From Methylobacter sp. (GTDB lineage: Bacteria; Pseudomonadota; Gammaproteobacteria; Methylococcales; Methylomonadaceae), in NCBI GenBank assembly GCA_028714995.1, contig JAQTLI010000053.1:1673-11116 (forward strand): a DNA stretch of 9,444 bases, given 5' to 3'. The number at the start of each line of letters is the position of its first letter. Position 1 is the first letter of the stretch. The notes under the pieces were generated by a model. That model saw nothing but the letters and a program-made list of their open reading frames with translations, was not told the DNA's origin and did not search any database. Below, piece after piece: positions 6,668 through 9,444 of this stretch. Both the position numbers and the translations under genes were made by a program.

Positions 6668-6704
6668 TTGACAGCTTGCACACTAAAAATGCCATGAAAT
6701 CCTA
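6657..6704. repeat. Perfect 8-bp inverted repeat, alternative to its left neighbour
   Basis: TAGGATTT (6657-6664) and AAATCCTA (6697-6704) are exact reverse complements with a 32-base loop. GTGT (6665-6668) and ACAC (6680-6683) can stack an inner stem directly on it. Its left arm uses bases also needed by the 6640-6667 hairpin, so these two folds exclude each other. Confidence 0.5.
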
Positions 6705-6766
6705 GGTCATTGTCGATGCGGTACTGAGGATGAATAGAAGATCATCAATCATATAAGTTGTTTTGC

Positions 6767-6785
6767 CATATCCTAATAGGACATG
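6767..6785. promoter_or_regulatory. Operator-like palindrome upstream of kdsD
   Basis: CATATCCTAATAGGACATG is symmetric about 6776 at eight of nine base pairs: TCCTA and TAGGA flank a central A, with CAT and ATG outside them. It overlaps the -35 box of the candidate kdsD promoter, a position that suits a repressor or activator site. No regulator family can be named from the sequence. Confidence 0.35.
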
Positions 6786-6807
6786 AACGAAACAAACATG
6801 GCATAAT
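6778..6807 (+). promoter_or_regulatory. Candidate sigma-70 promoter for the kdsD cluster
   Basis: AGGACA (6778-6783) matches the -35 consensus at 4/6, and CATAAT (6802-6807) matches the -10 at 5/6, with an 18-base spacer. Transcription would begin near 6814 and leave a leader of about 130 nt before kdsD. Both boxes coincide with palindromes. The match is modest and the region is AT-rich, so chance is not excluded. Confidence 0.3.
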
Positions 6808-6822
6808 ATTTGATTTATTATG
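6802..6822. repeat. 7-bp inverted repeat over the candidate kdsD -10 box
   Basis: CATAATA (6802-6808) and TATTATG (6816-6822) are exact reverse complements around a 7-base centre. The left arm contains the candidate -10 CATAAT. Its centre is 36 bases from the centre of the 6767-6785 palindrome. It could be a regulator site or a coincidence of AT-rich sequence. Confidence 0.35.
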
Positions 6823-6943
6823 AAGCAAAGTTCATTTATTGCTTTTGCTCCTGAAATTCTGGCATCAGTTGCATTGTTGAGGTTTTTGTTTATCAATGGT
6901 TTATTTATCAAAGTACTCTACCGAGTGATCCTGGCAACAGAAA

Positions 6944-7921
6944 ATGAAACTACATGATCAAAAGCTTCGTGAATTGGGATTAGCTGTTATTCAGGTGGAA
7001 ACCCAGGCGATTGCCGCATTAGCCGAGCAGATTAATGATAACTTTGTAGCGGCATGCAAACTGATGTTTGTATGTACTGGTCGCGTTGTCGTTACCGGAA
7101 TGGGCAAATCAGGGCATATTGCCGGCAAGATTGCAGCTACCTTAGCCAGTACCGGAACACCTGCCTTTTTTGTGCATCCCGGTGAAGCCAGCCACGGTGA
7201 TCTGGGCATGATTACTAAACAGGATGTGGTGCTTGCCTTATCAAATTCCGGGGAAACCGGAGAAGTCCTAACTATTCTGCCGATTATTAAGCGCCTGGGG
7301 GTTCCTTTGATCGCAATGACTGGCAATCCTTCTTCCACGATGGCGAGATTTGCTACCACCCATATCAATGTGGGGGTTGATCAAGAGGCTTGTCCGCTAG
7401 GGCTTGCTCCTACGTCCAGTACCACCGCTGCACTGGTGATGGGCGACGCGTTGGCGGTATCATTACTTGAAGCTCGAGGATTTACCCGTGATGATTTTGC
7501 CTTGTCCCATCCCGGCGGCAGTTTGGGTCGAAGATTATTATTGATGGTAAGTGATATTATGCATGCCGGTGATAAAGTGCCGTCAGTGCCGGAGTCAGTG
7601 CCTATTAGTGAAGCCTTGCTGGAAATGACTGAGAAAAAATTGGGCATGACGGCAGTTGTTGATGCAAGTGATCGGGTCATTGGAGTTTTTACCGATGGTG
7701 ATGTAAGGCGGATGCTGGGTAGAAACATTGATATACATAGCACAACTGTCGCTGAAGTGATGACGTCGAATTGCTCGGTTATTTCGGCTGATATTCTGGC
7801 AGCTGAAGCCATGCGGATTATGGAACAGAAAAAAATTAATGCCTTAATTGTCGTTGATGATCAGCGTCGACCGATAGGTGCTTTGAATATGCATGATTTG
7901 ATTCATGCAGGAATAGTGTGA
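6944..7921 (+). CDS. kdsD: Arabinose 5-phosphate isomerase
   Basis: KdsD interconverts D-ribulose 5-phosphate and D-arabinose 5-phosphate, the first step toward Kdo, the inner-core sugar of LPS, in the cytosol. The 325-residue product (E. coli KdsD is 328) has an N-terminal SIS sugar isomerase domain (about 30-180) followed by two CBS domains (about 205-262 and 270-325). Key blocks are GMGKSGHIAGKIAAT with Lys55, FFVHPGEASHGDLGM (75-89), SNSGETGEV (100-108), LAPTSSTTAALVMGDALAV (154-172) and DFALSHPGGSLGRRLLL with His189. CBS marks are GVFTDGDVRR (247-256) and IGALNMHDLIHAGIV at the C-terminus, as in E. coli. The ATG at 6944 gives a family-length N-terminus but has only a weak ribosome site. 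It heads the rightward cluster, and its TGA shares one base with the kdsC ATG. Confidence 0.97.
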   Translation: MKLHDQKLRELGLAVIQVETQAIAALAEQINDNFVAACKLMFVCTGRVVVTGMGKSGHIAGKIAATLASTGTPAFFVHPGEASHGDLGMITKQDVVLALSNSGETGEVLTILPIIKRLGVPLIAMTGNPSSTMARFATTHINVGVDQEACPLGLAPTSSTTAALVMGDALAVSLLEARGFTRDDFALSHPGGSLGRRLLLMVSDIMHAGDKVPSVPESVPISEALLEMTEKKLGMTAVVDASDRVIGVFTDGDVRRMLGRNIDIHSTTVAEVMTSNCSVISADILAAEAMRIMEQKKINALIVVDDQRRPIGALNMHDLIHAGIV

Positions 7922-8466
7922 TGACGGGAACAGACAACATGTGGTTGGTTGTAGAAAAAGCTAAGAAACTTAAGTTATTGATTCTGGACGTTGATGGCGT
8001 ATTAACGGATGGCAAGCTTTTTTTCGATAATGAGGGTAACGAATACAAATCATTTCATGTGCAGGATGGACATGGAATAAAGCTTCTACGCCAGACGGGA
8101 GTTGAAGTCGCCGTTATTTCCGGGCGCAAATCGAAATCGGTTGAACTGCGCATGAAAAATTTGGGTATTGAACATGTGTATCAGGGCCATGAAAATAAAA
8201 TCGCTGCGTTTAATGAGATTATTGAGAAAATAGGCATAACACCGGAACAGGCGGCACATGTAGGTGATGACGTGATAGATTTGCCGATAATGATTAGAGT
8301 TGGTTTGGCGATTGCGGTTAATGATGCAAATTTTGCAGTCAAACAGCGGGCAGATTCGTGTACAACATTGCCCGGAGGGCAGGGCGCTGTGAGGGAAGTC
8401 TGCGATTTCATTATGCAGGCACAGGGAAGTTATGACGAAATCTTGAATACTTATTTGACCCGGTAG
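7921..8466 (+). CDS. kdsC: 3-deoxy-D-manno-octulosonate 8-phosphate phosphatase
   Basis: KdsC removes the phosphate from Kdo 8-phosphate to give Kdo, the step after KdsA. It is a short, cap-less HAD phosphatase, and this class works as a tetramer. The product has 181 residues (E. coli KdsC is 188). HAD motifs are complete: LILDVDGVLTDG (20-31) with nucleophile Asp23 and acid/base Asp25, VISGRKS with Ser67, Lys93, and VGDDVIDLP with Asp116-Asp117. The C-terminal PGGQGAVREVCDFI (151-164) is the usual family tail. The ATG at 7921-7923 overlaps the kdsD TGA by one base and has AGGA at 7909-7912, eight bases upstream; the frame also allows GTG one codon earlier and ATG at 7939, both less likely. 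Its position between kdsD and lptC supports the assignment. Confidence 0.96.
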   Translation: MTGTDNMWLVVEKAKKLKLLILDVDGVLTDGKLFFDNEGNEYKSFHVQDGHGIKLLRQTGVEVAVISGRKSKSVELRMKNLGIEHVYQGHENKIAAFNEIIEKIGITPEQAAHVGDDVIDLPIMIRVGLAIAVNDANFAVKQRADSCTTLPGGQGAVREVCDFIMQAQGSYDEILNTYLTR

Positions 8467-8479
8467 CGCATGAAGTGCA

Positions 8480-9046
8480 ATGACGTTTGGGGAAAATAAA
8501 ACTTATCTGTATCTGGCCATTATTGCATTAATGAGCTGGGGACTGGTTAAATTGACTGGTTTGGATCAGCTTGAGCGAGCAATAGTGCCAGCACATAGCC
8601 CAGACTATTTCAGTAAGGGTTATACAAAATGGGAAATGAATGAGCTTGGCAAATTAAAAAGCAAATTGCTTGCTGATGAACTGATTCATTATACCGACGA
8701 CGGTACGACGCATTTGGATAATCCCGTGATGTTTTTTTATAACGAGAAAACACCCCCATGGATAGTTAAATCAGAGACCGGTATTTTGTCTGCCGACGGC
8801 AAGGATTTGCTGTTAAATGGCAAGGTTAATGTTAATAGGGAAAAGGCTGAGGGTGTCAGGGAACTTAAAATCAACACCTCTAATTTGAAGGTAAAGCCGG
8901 AAACCAGTTATGCAGAAACGGTTGAATGGGCTGAGCTGATCAGTTCGGAAAATTGGACAACAGGAACCGGCATGAATATGGTTTTTGCTGATCCGATTCA
9001 TCTGGAATTGCTCTCTAATGTAAAGGGGAAATATGAAACAAAATAA
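8480..9046 (+). CDS. lptC: LPS export system protein LptC
   Basis: LptC is a bitopic inner-membrane protein that takes LPS from the LptB2FG extractor and passes it to LptA on the periplasmic bridge. The 188-residue product (E. coli LptC is 191) has an N-terminal membrane helix (about 9-25, LYLAIIALMSWGLVKL) followed by a periplasmic LptC/OstA-type beta domain. Visible family features are DYFSKGYTKWEMNELGKLK (42-60), the PPWIVKSETGILSADGKDL stretch (92-110), matching E. coli IPTWSVKADKAKLTND, and GKVNVNRE followed by LKINTSNLKVKPE. The ATG at 8480 is preceded by GAAG four bases upstream; another ATG at 8470 is out of frame. It starts 13 nt after kdsC and overlaps lptA by 14 nt. The sequence is divergent, as is normal for LptC, but the context settles the call. 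Confidence 0.92.
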   Translation: MTFGENKTYLYLAIIALMSWGLVKLTGLDQLERAIVPAHSPDYFSKGYTKWEMNELGKLKSKLLADELIHYTDDGTTHLDNPVMFFYNEKTPPWIVKSETGILSADGKDLLLNGKVNVNREKAEGVRELKINTSNLKVKPETSYAETVEWAELISSENWTTGTGMNMVFADPIHLELLSNVKGKYETK

Positions 9047-9444
9047 AAAACAGGCAATATTATGCAGCGGAGCGCTGTTATTAGTCCTGTACATTTCTGG
9101 GGTATTTGCCCTGGAAAGTGATTCCGAACAGCCCATGGTGATTGATTCAGATACAGCCACCTATGATGATGTATCAGCGCTTAGTACATATACCGGTAAT
9201 GTGATCTCGGTTCAAGGCAGTATTCGGGTGAACTCAGATAAACTGGTCGTTCATTTTATAGATGGTGAAGCAGAAAAATTAGTGTTTACCGGTAATCCGG
9301 CAAAGTTCAAACAAACACCCAGTCCGGGTGCGCAAGATATAATCGGTGAAGCGTTAACAGGTGAATTTTATCCTAAAAAGAACCTGTTAATTTTGATCGA
9401 TAAAGCCACCGTCTGGCAAGGTACAGGGGCTTATACCAGTGATT
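9033..9444 (+). CDS. lptA: LPS transport periplasmic protein LptA, 3' end cut off by the window
   Basis: LptA polymerises head to tail to form the periplasmic bridge that carries LPS from LptC to LptD. The visible 137 residues are about three quarters of a usual 180-residue LptA. A Sec signal peptide is clear: MKQNKKQ, a hydrophobic core from AILCSGALLLVLYISG, and a likely cleavage after VFA (about residue 26). The mature part begins with PMVIDSDTATYDD (34-46), the typical OstA-like opening seen in E. coli LptA, followed by repeated beta-strand units (YTGNVISVQGSIRVNSDKLV and FTGNPAKFKQ). The ATG at 9033 has AGGGG four bases upstream, and the first 14 bases overlap the end of lptC, implying coupled translation. 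The frame is open to the window edge. Confidence 0.93.
   Translation, partial: MKQNKKQAILCSGALLLVLYISGVFALESDSEQPMVIDSDTATYDDVSALSTYTGNVISVQGSIRVNSDKLVVHFIDGEAEKLVFTGNPAKFKQTPSPGAQDIIGEALTGEFYPKKNLLILIDKATVWQGTGAYTSD

Larger units (their letters stand above)
6442..6943. other. Divergent intergenic region between mlaF and kdsD
   Basis: This 502-base stretch has no convincing protein gene. The left half (to about 6705) has mixed composition and is rich in perfect inverted repeats; the right half is more AT-rich and contains two palindromes and a candidate kdsD promoter. TTTATCAA occurs twice as a direct repeat 15 bases apart (6889-6896 and 6904-6911). A 45-codon plus-strand frame (6820-6957) overlaps the kdsD start but has no ribosome site. 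No tRNA-like or recognised small-RNA sequence was seen, and no T-tract that would make any of the hairpins a terminator. The region should hold the promoters of both clusters. Confidence 0.7.

Noticed and set aside
6668..6673. Perfect TTGACA on the plus strand
   Set aside because: No acceptable -10 lies 16-18 bases downstream (the sequence there is TGCCAT, GCCATG or CCATGA), and it sits inside the loop of an inverted repeat.
6524..6704. Inverted repeats as intrinsic terminators or integron attC sites
   Set aside because: No T-tract follows any arm on either strand, and the attC core sites (RYYYAAC / GTTRRRY) are not present at the arms.
6702..6911. 69-codon open frame on the minus strand in the intergenic region
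   Set aside because: It lies in AT-rich non-coding sequence, has no ribosome site, resembles no known family and is antisense to the equally doubtful plus-strand frame.
7918..7920. GTG start for kdsC one codon upstream of the ATG
   Set aside because: The adjacent ATG at 7921 has better ribosome-site spacing (8 bases from AGGA) and forms the common TGATG junction with kdsD.

Overview
The window is a stretch of conserved chromosomal core from a gammaproteobacterium. Two divergent gene clusters flank a 502-base intergenic region. The gene content and order (mla lipid-transport genes, murA, hisG-hisD-hisC on one side; kdsD, kdsC, lptC, lptA on the other) follow the layout known from Pseudomonas-type gammaproteobacteria. 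The protein sequences are recognisable orthologues of the E. coli families. HisG is the short form, which argues against an enteric host. Base composition is moderate. A methanotroph of the Methylococcales type would fit, but that is only a guess.

Left arm (minus strand, read from about 6441 down to 1): mlaF, mlaE, mlaD and mlaB encode the inner-membrane ABC complex that moves phospholipids to keep the outer membrane asymmetric. murA (first step of peptidoglycan precursor synthesis) follows, then hisG, hisD and a truncated hisC (histidine biosynthesis). Spacing is mostly tight: mlaD and mlaB overlap by 4 nt, and mlaE-mlaD, murA-hisG and hisG-hisD are 4 to 11 nt apart. Exceptions are mlaF-mlaE (64 nt, with a hairpin), mlaB-murA (45 nt) and hisD-hisC (56 nt). 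The usual mlaC (periplasmic lipid carrier) between mlaD and mlaB, and the BolA-like ibaG gene between mlaB and murA, are both absent.

Right arm (plus strand, 6944 to the end): kdsD and kdsC make the LPS sugar Kdo. lptC and the start of lptA encode the LPS export bridge. These genes are also tightly packed (1-nt overlap for kdsD-kdsC, 14-nt overlap for lptC-lptA). lptB and rpoN would be expected just beyond the window, by analogy.

Middle (6442-6943): no convincing gene. It holds several perfect inverted repeats arranged as two mutually exclusive pairs (6524-6582 and 6640-6704), two palindromes close to a candidate kdsD promoter, and weak candidate promoters facing each way. This is the only part of the window not explained by known conserved genes. 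The genes together serve envelope building: LPS precursor supply and export, phospholipid retrieval and peptidoglycan synthesis, with histidine genes attached downstream.
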